From: Neobacillus sp. PS3-40
GTDB taxonomy: Bacteria > Bacillota > Bacilli > Bacillales > Cytobacillaceae
Reading direction: 5' to 3'
Length of the DNA: 64,000 bases
Assembly (NCBI RefSeq): GCF_030915485.1
Contig: NZ_CP133266.1
Span: 3,910,001 to 3,974,000, forward strand
Shown here in pieces: positions 43,263-51,455 of the stretch. The first letter of the stretch is position 1, and every line of letters begins with the position of its first letter. The notes beneath the pieces were generated by a model that saw only the letters and a list, made by a program, of their open reading frames with translations, was not told where the DNA came from and searched no databases. The position numbers and the translations under genes are program-made.

Positions 43263-43359
43263 AAACAGGCAGGCTAATAATTTATCACGAATAAGATCAC
43301 TTCCAATTAATTTTGATCAAATTAAAAAATTTTAAAAAATCTAAATTTATTTTTTTCGA

Positions 43360-43385
43360 TTTTGTAGGTTCTTGTAGGTTCTTGT
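43360..43385. promoter_or_regulatory. GlnL-type direct repeat, three half-sites
   Basis: TTTTGT-AGGT-TCTTGT-AGGT-TCTTGT: three hexamers with four-base gaps. This fits the TTTTGT-N4-TTTTGT element reported for B. subtilis GlnL, with one change in the second and third hexamers. It lies in the divergent region between glnKL and the glutamate symporter. Confidence 0.7.
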
Positions 43386-43611
43386 AGTCTGTAGAATATG
43401 ATCAAAATGGGTAATAGCAATTTAACCCTTCATAAAAATGATAGGGTAAATTTGTTGAAGAAGTTTGTAATCGTTTACAGCACTTTAATCTTTGATTTCG
43501 ACCATCATATTAACCTATTTTACTATAAAACTATCAAAAAATTAAATCTACTTGTAACTTTTTATTAAAGTAGGATGCTAGGATAGTCCGCATAGGAGGT
43601 GATTCGCTTAA

Positions 43612-43670
43612 CCATTGATTAAGGAAGAGTGGTAATGATATGCATGGGTTCTCTTCCACACAATGATTAA
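43612..43670 (+). other. Hairpin in the leader of the symporter gene
   Basis: GGAAGAG (43623-43629) pairs with CTCTTCC (43651-43657), flanked by the near-identical phrases CCATTGATTAAG and CAATGATTAAG. An AGGAGGTGATT (43593-43603) precedes it without a long frame. It may be a leader structure; no known riboswitch is recognised. The rest of 43263-43894 is AT-rich promoter DNA. Confidence 0.4.
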
Positions 43671-43894
43671 GTAATGTTTTTATCGGTTACCTATTTGAAA
43701 GATCTGCAAGATGGCTAACAGGGGTATTCGTTCAATGGGGTTGTTTTTATCCGGCTTTCTATCAGATAAGAAGGCATCTTCTATTATGATGAAGGTTTAG
43801 GATCTTAATTTACAAAAAAACAATTATAAGCTAGGGTTTTTGAGCAAGTATAGTTTCTTGGTCACCTTACTGCTTATGGATGGGGGAAGAACAA

Positions 43895-45148
43895 ATGAAA
43901 AAAATTAGTTTAGCTTGGCAAATTTTTATTGGCCTAGTTCTTGGTATTATTGTTGGGGCAGTTTTTTACGGAAATCCGCATGTGGTGACATACCTACAAC
44001 CAATTGGAAGCGTATTCTTAAGATTAATTAAAATGATTGTTGTTCCAATTGTTATCTCGTGCTTAGTCGTTGGGGTATCGGGAACAGGAGATATGAAGTC
44101 ATTAGGGAAACTCGGAGGAAAAACGCTCCTTTACTTCGAGATTATTACGACGATTGCCATTGTTGTTGGACTTTTGATAGCGAATGTTTTTCATCCTGGT
44201 ACAGGGGTAGATCGCTCACAACTTGTTAAAGCAGATATGAGCGCTTATGTTACCACTGAAAAAGCAACAGCAGCACATTCTGAGATTGATACGTTTGTAA
44301 ATATTGTACCAACCAATGTTGTGCAGGCATTTGCAAATGGAGATATGCTAGCTATTATTTTCTTCTCTGTTATGTTTGGACTTGGCGTTGCTGCAATTGG
44401 AGAAAAGGGTAAACCGATCATTCAATTTTTTAGGGGAACAGCAGACGCAATGTTTTATGTCACCAACCAGATTATGAAGCTTGCGCCATTTGGTGTCTTC
44501 GCGTTAATTGGTGTTACTGTATCACAATTTGGGTTGGCATCCTTAGTACCTCTGGGAAAACTTGTTATTACCGTATATGGTGCAATGATATTCTTTATTT
44601 TGGTTGTTTTGGGAATAGTTGCAAAAATTGCTGGTTATAACATCTTTAAGTTATTGGGTTATTTAAAAGATGAGTTGATTTTAGGTTATTCAACTGCAAG
44701 TTCGGAAACAGTACTTCCTAGAATTATGGAGAAAATGGAGAGAATCGGCTGTCCAAAGGCGATTACATCCTTTGTTATCCCAACTGGTTATTCCTTTAAC
44801 CTTGATGGATCCACTCTATACCAAGCGATTTGTGCATTGTTTATTGCCCAGATGTATGGGATTCATTTGAGCATTTGGCATCAAATTACGTTGGTTCTTA
44901 TTTTAATGGTAACCTCAAAAGGGATTGCGGGAGTGCCCGGAGTGTCGATTGTCGTTCTACTTTCTACTTTAGGAAGTGTGGGAATTCCAGTAGAGGGCCT
45001 AGCATTTATTTTAGGAGTTGACCGAATTCTTGATATGGCACGTACATGTGTAAACATTGTCGGCAACTCGTTAGCTGCCATTGTCATTTCAAAATGGGAG
45101 GGCCATAAGCCTAAGAGCCCTGAAGATCTAGAACAAGAGGCTGCCTAA
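43895..45148 (+). CDS. gltP: Glutamate/aspartate:cation symporter (DAACS)
   Basis: The 417-residue carrier has about eight helices plus re-entrant loops. Family motifs are LRLIKMIVVPIVISCLVVGVSG, SSETVLPRIMEKMERIGCPKAITSFVIPTGYSFNLDGSTLY and MARTCVNIVGNSLAAIVISKWEG, including the substrate-site Asp/Arg/Asn. ATG 43895 has GGGGGAAG upstream; the earlier ATG 43880 overlaps that site. It stands beside a GlnK/GlnL pair and a glutamate dehydrogenase gene, so glutamate is the likely substrate. H+ or Na+ coupling cannot be told. Confidence 0.9.
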   Translation: MKKISLAWQIFIGLVLGIIVGAVFYGNPHVVTYLQPIGSVFLRLIKMIVVPIVISCLVVGVSGTGDMKSLGKLGGKTLLYFEIITTIAIVVGLLIANVFHPGTGVDRSQLVKADMSAYVTTEKATAAHSEIDTFVNIVPTNVVQAFANGDMLAIIFFSVMFGLGVAAIGEKGKPIIQFFRGTADAMFYVTNQIMKLAPFGVFALIGVTVSQFGLASLVPLGKLVITVYGAMIFFILVVLGIVAKIAGYNIFKLLGYLKDELILGYSTASSETVLPRIMEKMERIGCPKAITSFVIPTGYSFNLDGSTLYQAICALFIAQMYGIHLSIWHQITLVLILMVTSKGIAGVPGVSIVVLLSTLGSVGIPVEGLAFILGVDRILDMARTCVNIVGNSLAAIVISKWEGHKPKSPEDLEQEAA

Positions 45149-45216
45149 TTAAGTGGAGATCCACTTTCGAATGCTATTGCCATTAAAAAAAACAGACTGT
45201 TAGAGGTGTTTCGACC

Positions 45217-46509
45217 ATGACTGAGGTTGCTGTATTAAGTGAAGTATCAAAACAACAACAAGCAGAACAAGAATCGTTAAATATGTACTACTCAACGCAA
45301 ACGATCATTCATGAAGCGTTGCTGAAATTGGGTTATAAAGAAGAAATGTTTGAGTTACTAAAAGAGCCACTACGGTTTTTTTCGGTTCGGATTCCAGTGA
45401 AAATGGATGATGGTTCTGTTAAGATCTTTACAGGCTATCGTTCCCAGCATAATGATGCAGTCGGCCCGACAAAAGGTGGCGTTCGCTTCCATCCAGAGGT
45501 TGATGAAGCTGAGGTTAAAGCATTGTCCATATGGATGAGCTTAAAATGTGGTATTACCAATCTTCCATTCGGTGGGGGAAAAGGCGGAATCATTTGTGAT
45601 CCACGCCAGATGTCACTTAATGAACTTGAAGCATTGAGCCGTGGTTATGTTCGAGCTATCAGCCAAATTGTAGGCCCAAATAAAGATATTCCTGCACCGG
45701 ATGTCTATACCAACTCCCAAATTATGGCGTGGATGATGGATGAGTACAGCTGTCTGCGTGAATATGACTCACCAGCATTTATTACGGGTAAACCAATTGT
45801 ATTAGGCGGCTCACAAGGTCGTGAAACAGCCACTGCCCGTGGTGTAGCGATCGTAATAGAAGAGGCAGTAAAGAAAAAGGGAATTGAACTTAAAGGTGCA
45901 CGTGTCGTTATCCAAGGCTTTGGAAATGCAGGAAGCTACTTGGCAAAATTCATGCATGATGCCGGGGCTAAGGTGGTTGGTGTTTCTGATGTTTATGGTG
46001 CAATCGCTAATCCTGATGGACTCGATATTGATTATTTACTAGACCATCGAGACAGCTATGGAACATTCTCTAAGTTATTTTCTAGTACGATAACAAACAA
46101 AGAACTATTCGAACTTGACTGTGATATTCTTGTTCCTGCGGCTATTTCGAACCAAATTACTGAAAAAAATGCTGCAGATATTAAAGCTTCTATCGTGGTA
46201 GAAGCAGCGAATGGACCGACAACTCTTGAAGCAACGAAAATATTAACAGAACGTGGAGTTTTCCTCGTTCCAGATATTTTGTCCAACTCTGGTGGCGTCA
46301 CAGTTTCCTATTTTGAATGGGTCCAAAATAATCAAGGATATTATTGGACTGAAGAAGAGGTTGATGAAAAACTCAAAAAGATCATGGTTGATTCTTTTGA
46401 AAATATTTATCATACTGCCCAAAGCCGTAAAGTCGATATGCGCTTAGCTGCTTATATGGTCGGAATCAAAAAAATAGCAGAAGCCTCAAGTTTTAGAGGC
46501 TGGGTGTAA
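45217..46509 (+). CDS. gdhA: Glutamate dehydrogenase
   Basis: The 430-residue enzyme interconverts glutamate and 2-oxoglutarate plus ammonia. Visible are [38 protein letters not shown] with the catalytic Lys, [14 protein letters not shown] and the Rossmann [10 protein letters not shown]. Length and sequence fit the RocG/GudB NAD-linked type of Bacillus. The start, GTTAGAGGTGTTTCGACC before ATG 45217, is acceptable. It follows the symporter at 68 bases without a terminator, so uptake and breakdown of glutamate are probably co-transcribed. No insertion of the silent-GudB type is seen. Confidence 0.92.
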   Translation: MTEVAVLSEVSKQQQAEQESLNMYYSTQTIIHEALLKLGYKEEMFELLKEPLRFFSVRIPVKMDDGSVKIFTGYRSQHNDAVGPTKGGVRFHPEVDEAEVKALSIWMSLKCGITNLPFGGGKGGIICDPRQMSLNELEALSRGYVRAISQIVGPNKDIPAPDVYTNSQIMAWMMDEYSCLREYDSPAFITGKPIVLGGSQGRETATARGVAIVIEEAVKKKGIELKGARVVIQGFGNAGSYLAKFMHDAGAKVVGVSDVYGAIANPDGLDIDYLLDHRDSYGTFSKLFSSTITNKELFELDCDILVPAAISNQITEKNAADIKASIVVEAANGPTTLEATKILTERGVFLVPDILSNSGGVTVSYFEWVQNNQGYYWTEEEVDEKLKKIMVDSFENIYHTAQSRKVDMRLAAYMVGIKKIAEASSFRGWV

Positions 46510-46526
46510 AAACAAGATCATGTTTA

Positions 46527-46569
46527 GAAAAAATACTTTTTCCGTATTTACGGGGAGAGTATTTTTTTC
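46527..46569 (+). terminator. Rho-independent terminator after gdh
   Basis: AAAAAATACTTTTTCCG and CGGGGAGAGTATTTTTT form the stem. Confidence 0.8.
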
Positions 46570-46812
46570 TGTTCGCTAATCAGCGATTTTTCTTTAAATA
46601 TGGGCAGTAAGCGGTTATTTTCTTTATTCTCCTGCCCTTAAAGTAACACTTTTCTCTCTAATATCTAATTAACTTCTGTGCGGAGAAATTTCTTTAAGTC
46701 TTTCCAAAATTACATATTTATGACATTATTAAAATAATGTCCTAGGAAAATATGGAACAACTTGAATCTTTTTGGAAATTGGTTCGTAAATTATAAAGCA
46801 CTATGAAATGGG

Positions 46813-47364
46813 GTGAATGAATTGGGAAAAACAATGAAAGTGATGGCGGGAATTACTTCGACTGTGTTCATGCTTGGCATTGCTGGCTGCGGGGGATCTT
46901 CTCAAGATCAGATGTCGGAAAAAGAATGGAATGATTTTACGGAATCAAATCAATCTTCTTCCGGTTCTTCGAGCGGCAGCTCTTCAGATACGCCAACCTA
47001 TGATAACGAAGAAATTCCACCGGCACCAGAAGACCAAAATTGTTCAAATTGGGAATGGGACTCGGATGACGGAGTTTATCAATGTGAAGATGGGGGTACA
47101 AGTTATTATCACCATTATTATCACGGCGGCAGGTATTTCAGCAGCAAGTCAGATTTGTTCAAAAGCTCAGAGTATATGAAGTATAAAAACAGTTCCATTT
47201 TTAAAGGCAGAAACACAGCGGGAAATACAAACGGGGGAACCAGCACAAACAGTGGAACCAGCACAAACAGCGGAACCAGTACAAATAGCAGTACAGGATC
47301 TGATGGATCTACCGTCAAAGGTAGCTCTGGCTTTGGAAGTGGCTCGAATAGCTTTGGGGGTTAA
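46813..47364 (+). CDS. Ser/Gly-rich lipoprotein, first gene of DUF350 operon
   Basis: The 183-residue protein has a signal peptide with lipobox GIAGC, a Ser-rich linker, the acidic/aromatic middle NCSNWEWDSDDGVYQCEDGG and HHYYHGGRYFSSKSDLFKS, and a tail with four NSGTST-like repeats before a GSGSNSFGG end. The placement and YHGGRYFSS part recall the YjfM/YgiB (DUF1190) type lipoproteins that accompany glutathionylspermidine-synthase-like ligases in E. coli, but only loosely. The start could be GTG 46813 or TTG 46822 (GGGGTG upstream). Role unknown. Confidence 0.7.
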   Translation: MNELGKTMKVMAGITSTVFMLGIAGCGGSSQDQMSEKEWNDFTESNQSSSGSSSGSSSDTPTYDNEEIPPAPEDQNCSNWEWDSDDGVYQCEDGGTSYYHHYYHGGRYFSSKSDLFKSSEYMKYKNSSIFKGRNTAGNTNGGTSTNSGTSTNSGTSTNSSTGSDGSTVKGSSGFGSGSNSFGG

Positions 47365-47388
47365 TTTAATGGAAAGGGAGGGATCATT

Positions 47389-47787
47389 GTGAATTTATAT
47401 ATTAATTTTGCCTCTTATTTAGGGGTTGCGCTTTTACTCATGGCCGCAGGAATTTTGATTTTTGTCGTGAGTACACCAAAAGTGAAGGAATTCAGCCTCA
47501 TTCGAGAAAAGAACGCAACTGCTGCACTGTCGCTTGGTGGAAAAATGGTAGGCTTGGCACTCGTTTTAGGTGCTGCAGCTGAATATTCCGTGTCACTTCT
47601 TGATATGGCGATATGGGGAGCAGTAGGAATCATCTCGCAAATTATCATTTTTTTCTTTGCTGAGTTGATAACAATTCGTTTCAGCATCAGCAAGGCCATT
47701 GAGGAGGATAATCGGGCAGTAGGGATTATGCTATTTTCATTGTCACTATCGATTGGCTGGATCGTTGCAAAATGCCTGTCCTACTAA
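47389..47787 (+). CDS. DUF350 (UPF0719, YjfL-like) membrane protein
   Basis: The 132-residue protein has four helices and the DUF350 pattern (EFSLIREKNATAALSLGGKMVGLALVLGAAAEYS and RAVGIMLFSLSLSIGWIVAKCL). E. coli YjfL has the same place beside a GSPS-like gene. Start GTG 47389 has GGGAGGG upstream. Function unknown; likely forms a membrane complex with the ligase or channel. Confidence 0.83.
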   Translation: MNLYINFASYLGVALLLMAAGILIFVVSTPKVKEFSLIREKNATAALSLGGKMVGLALVLGAAAEYSVSLLDMAIWGAVGIISQIIIFFFAELITIRFSISKAIEEDNRAVGIMLFSLSLSIGWIVAKCLSY

Positions 47788-47840
47788 TTAGAAGTAAATA
47801 TCCACTGCTACTATTTTTAGATTATGCTAGAGGTGCTTGA

Positions 47841-48302
47841 ATGAAAAAACTGACCTATTTTATCGATAAAGGCAATGGCGATTATGAGCCATTTTATGAA
47901 TATACTGTTCCCTCTGTCGGCGTTGATGAATTGTATGCCAGACAGCTTTGCACTTATTTTATTATGCGAGGGCGCCAGTACCAGCTAGTTTCCAATGAAA
48001 TGGAGGGGGAGGATGACATTCTTGTGCTTCAAGAAATCGGCAGGAATGTAACCTCCGCCAATGAGTTTGGCTTTCGTGGCAAAGGTCTACATATTGAAAT
48101 ACGGAAATTCAGAGAAGAAGAGAATTATAAGCGGCTTGCCCTTATACCTTGTAAAACCCATTTTGACATCATTCGGTATCTGCTTAAGGATGTCGTCGAT
48201 GTTCCAGGTTCTGGCCAAATGATGATGACTTCTACTGAAATAGATGAGGACCGAGGAGTTTATGTCATTTATGTAAAAGAGCTTGGGGAGGCGGAATCTT
48301 GA
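47841..48302 (+). CDS. Uncharacterised 153-aa protein of the DUF350/GSPS operon
   Basis: The soluble protein begins MKKLTYFIDKGNGDYEPFYEY, contains RQLCTYFIMRGRQYQLVSNEMEG and ends VYVIYVKELGEAES. I do not recognise a family. It overlaps the ligase gene by four bases (TTGA), so the two are translationally coupled. A substrate-carrier or adaptor role is possible but unproven. Confidence 0.7.
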   Translation: MKKLTYFIDKGNGDYEPFYEYTVPSVGVDELYARQLCTYFIMRGRQYQLVSNEMEGEDDILVLQEIGRNVTSANEFGFRGKGLHIEIRKFREEENYKRLALIPCKTHFDIIRYLLKDVVDVPGSGQMMMTSTEIDEDRGVYVIYVKELGEAES

Positions 48303-49543
48303 GTTCGTCTTATAATGAAAAAAGAAGCCATTTTTATAGCAGGCTTGAAAATTTCTGGCCCGATCTTTATGGCGAGGAATATGCCCTCTATGATATTAGG
48401 CTTGAAGACAGCGCTGAAATTAAAAAAATTCGCCTTGCCAGCGCCCGTATTGGCCATATTTTCTTCAAGGTATGCAGACTGCTTCGGGAAGTGCCGGACA
48501 CCACTCTTCTTGAAATGGGTTACCCAGCGGAGACCCTTCCATTTTTGCGTTTAAAAACACTAAATTCGGAAAGCGTTATTGCAAGGCTTGATCTTATTCG
48601 TCACCAGGATTCATACAAATGCATTGAAATTAATGCTGATACCCCAACTTTCATTAAAGAGCTGTACCATATCAATGGTAAGGTGTGCAAAGAATTTGGT
48701 GTGGAGGATCTTAATGAAGGGCTAGAAAAACTGTTAGGTGAATCCGTTTATCAAAGTGTCATTAAAGCGGCAAGGCAACCAAAAGAGAAGAATCCAACTA
48801 TCGTTTTTACTGCCCATGAAGATAGTCTGGAAGACAGAGAAACAGTTCTGTATCTCAAGAAAATATCTGGGCTACCTTCAAGATTTGTTCCGCTTCATAA
48901 ACTTCAGATTGAAAAAGATAAAGGATTGTATGATGAATTTGGTCGAAAAATTGATATTTTGTACCGGCAGACTGTTCCTATCGAAAACCTGATCTCCGAT
49001 GAGGATTCTGAGGGAAACAAGATAGGTTTATGGCTGCTCGACCTTGTCCAATCGGGAAAGCTCGCTGTCGTTAATCCGCCTTCTGCATTTTTGTTGCAAA
49101 ATAAGGCTGTCCAAGCCGTTATTTGGGGACTGCATCAGGAAAACCATTTATTTTTCACAGAGAAAGAACATGGCTGGATTGAGGAATATTTCTTGCCGAC
49201 ATTTTTAGAAGAGGATTATTTTTTCAAAAGTAAAAAGTCTTACGTTAAAAAGCCTTCCTTCGGGCGTGAAGGCGATACCGTCGAGATCTTTACGGGAACT
49301 GGCAAAAGGGTGGATGCTGACCCACAAACAACGTATAAATCATTCCAGGCTGTTTACCAGGAGTATATCGAACTCCCAAGTGTAACCTTTACTAGTGAAA
49401 AGGGTGTGCAAGATGGCAGACTTTTGATCGGTTGTTTTCTGCTGAACGGGAAACCGGCAGCTGTCGGTTTTAGAGTTGGAGGCCAAATTACAAACAATCT
49501 TTCTTATTACTTACCTGCAGGGTTAAAAAGGGGAGAGCAGTAA
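48299..49543 (+). CDS. Glutathionylspermidine-synthase-like ATP-grasp ligase
   Basis: The 414-residue protein resembles the C-terminal ligase of GspS and E. coli YgiC/YjfC. Seen are RLDLIRHQDSYKCIEINADTPTF, NPPSAFLLQNKAVQAVIW, YVKKPSFGREGDTVEIF (ATP-grasp Lys and Gly loop) and QEYIELPS. It forms an amide bond using ATP; the acceptor is unknown and Bacilli make bacillithiol, not glutathione, so a peptide or amine tag of another kind is likely. Start TTG 48299 overlaps the previous stop. The channel gene follows with no gap. Confidence 0.85.
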   Translation: MSSSYNEKRSHFYSRLENFWPDLYGEEYALYDIRLEDSAEIKKIRLASARIGHIFFKVCRLLREVPDTTLLEMGYPAETLPFLRLKTLNSESVIARLDLIRHQDSYKCIEINADTPTFIKELYHINGKVCKEFGVEDLNEGLEKLLGESVYQSVIKAARQPKEKNPTIVFTAHEDSLEDRETVLYLKKISGLPSRFVPLHKLQIEKDKGLYDEFGRKIDILYRQTVPIENLISDEDSEGNKIGLWLLDLVQSGKLAVVNPPSAFLLQNKAVQAVIWGLHQENHLFFTEKEHGWIEEYFLPTFLEEDYFFKSKKSYVKKPSFGREGDTVEIFTGTGKRVDADPQTTYKSFQAVYQEYIELPSVTFTSEKGVQDGRLLIGCFLLNGKPAAVGFRVGGQITNNLSYYLPAGLKRGEQ

Positions 49544-50575
49544 ATGTGGATTTTACATAAGATTTTTATAAAAATGACGAAAATTTCACTTTTGCAGGCA
49601 CTAGGTCTTGCCTTTTTGCTGATCATGGTAAGCAGCCTCACAATGAGAATGGTCGAGCCCGAAACCTTCCCTCGATTTATCGATGCAATATGGTGGACGA
49701 TGACGACATTAGTTACAGTTGGTTATGGAGATTTTTTTCCGAAAAGTGATTTCGGGCGAATTTTTACGATGCTTCTCCTTTACACTGTTGGAATTGGAGC
49801 AATGGGTGTTATTATCGGAAAAATTTTTGAAAGTCTTAGCACGTACCTGAAGCTGAAGGAGGAAGGAAAATTGTCGTATTCAGGGAAAGGGCATTATATT
49901 TTGATCGGATCATCAAAGGAAAAGCTCGAAAATGTACTCGAAGAAATCATTTGTGGTAATGAAAAATGCGATGTGGTTGTAATCGACCATGCTGATCGAA
50001 CACCATTTGAGCATGAACGGCTCCATTTTGTCAGCGGCAATCCTGCTGAAGAAGAGGTACTGATGAAAGCAAATATTCTTCAGGCAAAATCTGTTGCCAT
50101 TTTTTCAGATGATATGAATATTCATTCTGAACTTGCTGACGGGAAAACGCTTTTGATTGCCTCCCGTGTAGAGCATCTCTCAAAAAAGTACGAAAAAAGC
50201 ATTTACACTATTGTTGAAATTAAAAAAGACAAACATATTGCATTGTTTGAACATGCGAACGTGGACGAATTTATTCTTTCAAATGATTCAGTTTCACGCC
50301 TCATGGCTCAGGCTGCGATTAACCATGGTTCTAGTAAACTATTTAATCAGTTATTGAGCAATACTGAGGGTGAGAATCTTTATGAAATTAACAAGAAAGC
50401 ACACTGGGTTACCTATAAAGATGCGGCAATGGAGTTGTTTGAAATGGGGGCTACGCTGATTTCAGATGGTAGCACACTTGATATTGCTCGTAGAAATCAA
50501 GAGAAAATCGCGGATCAGGCAAAAATGTTTGTTATTTGTAATGAAGAAACGTATAAACAAATTACCTCCAGGTAA
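49544..50575 (+). CDS. Two-helix potassium channel with TrkA-N domain
   Basis: The 343-residue protein has two membrane helices around the selectivity filter TLVTVGYGDFFP, then a cytosolic RCK/TrkA-N Rossmann domain (HYILIGSSKEKLENVLEEI, VVIDHADRTPFEHERLHFVSGN). It is like YugO of B. subtilis, a K+ channel. It directly follows the ligase gene (stop then ATG). In the Rossmann GxGxxG position it has IGSSKEKL, so nucleotide binding may be altered. Confidence 0.87.
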   Translation: MWILHKIFIKMTKISLLQALGLAFLLIMVSSLTMRMVEPETFPRFIDAIWWTMTTLVTVGYGDFFPKSDFGRIFTMLLLYTVGIGAMGVIIGKIFESLSTYLKLKEEGKLSYSGKGHYILIGSSKEKLENVLEEIICGNEKCDVVVIDHADRTPFEHERLHFVSGNPAEEEVLMKANILQAKSVAIFSDDMNIHSELADGKTLLIASRVEHLSKKYEKSIYTIVEIKKDKHIALFEHANVDEFILSNDSVSRLMAQAAINHGSSKLFNQLLSNTEGENLYEINKKAHWVTYKDAAMELFEMGATLISDGSTLDIARRNQEKIADQAKMFVICNEETYKQITSR

Positions 50576-50693
50576 ATGATCTAGAGTTGTACAGCCCGGG
50601 GACAGTCCCCTAATTGCAGAGAATAAACTTGAATATTTTTCGACAAACTATAAAGTACTTATAAAATTAATTCGAGTAATGGGGTAGTTCGGG

Positions 50694-51410
50694 ATGCAAG
50701 CTTATTTTCAGTTTCACTCAAAACTTGATTCATTTCAGCTTTTTTCAGTTGCACACCTCTTTACGATCGGAATTATTTTAGCTCTCTGCTTACTCTTATT
50801 TGTCATACATAATGAGGTTAGTAAGAAACAGAGGATTTTACGTTTCTTACTAGTGTTTATTTTATTCATTGCTGATTTATTGCACCATCTATGGCTTATT
50901 TATGAAAATGCTTGGTCAATCAAAAAGGATTTACCTCTTCATCTAAGTGATCTTGCAGTCTTTCTTGCAATTGTGATGCTGTTAACGAGAAACTACAAAC
51001 TATTTCAATTTATGTATTTTGCTGGGATAGGAAGCTCTATTCAAGCGATCATAACCCCTGACCTTGGCAAATTTTCGTTTCCCCATTTTCAATATTTCGA
51101 GTTTTTTATTTTACACGGAGGGGTTGTACTGGCTTGTTTGCTTATTGTGGTTGCCTTCAAATTCAAGCCTACGCATCGTTCTTTGTGGGCGACCATTCTT
51201 ATTGTGAACCTTTATGCAGCATGTGTATTTTTTATAAATAAGACAATTGGTTCTAATTATCTCTATATCATTGAAAAACCAGGAAACGCATCTATTTTAA
51301 ATTATCTTGGCCCTTGGCCATGGTATCTTTTATCAATGGAGCTGGTGATGATTTTAAGCTTTTATATACTTTACAGTCCATATAGAGGGGTCAGTCGCCG
51401 CCGGCGTTAA
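50694..51410 (+). CDS. ywaF: YwaF family (TIGR02206) integral membrane protein
   Basis: The 238-residue protein has about seven helices, with HHLWLIYENAWSIKKDLPLHLSDLAVFLA, ITPDLGKFSFPHFQYFEFFILHGGVV and NKTIGSNYLYIIEKPGNASILNYLGPWPWYL, all typical of the YwaF family. Function unknown. The C-terminus, YRGVSRRRR, is encoded by a palindromic repeat (51381-51434), so the native tail was probably replaced. ATG 50694 has TGGGGTAG as a weak ribosome site. Confidence 0.87.
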   Translation: MQAYFQFHSKLDSFQLFSVAHLFTIGIILALCLLLFVIHNEVSKKQRILRFLLVFILFIADLLHHLWLIYENAWSIKKDLPLHLSDLAVFLAIVMLLTRNYKLFQFMYFAGIGSSIQAIITPDLGKFSFPHFQYFEFFILHGGVVLACLLIVVAFKFKPTHRSLWATILIVNLYAACVFFINKTIGSNYLYIIEKPGNASILNYLGPWPWYLLSMELVMILSFYILYSPYRGVSRRRR

Positions 51411-51442
51411 ATCAGTGGGACTGACCCCTCTATACACTTTTT
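51381..51442. terminator. Perfect 16-bp palindrome over the ywaF stop codon
   Basis: TATAGAGGGGTCAGTC (51381-51396) is perfectly complementary to GACTGACCCCTCTATA (51419-51434). It serves as a terminator between converging genes. It belongs with the GGGGTCAGGCACC-like elements elsewhere in the window. Confidence 0.85.
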
Positions 51443-51455
51443 CGTCATTCTTTTT

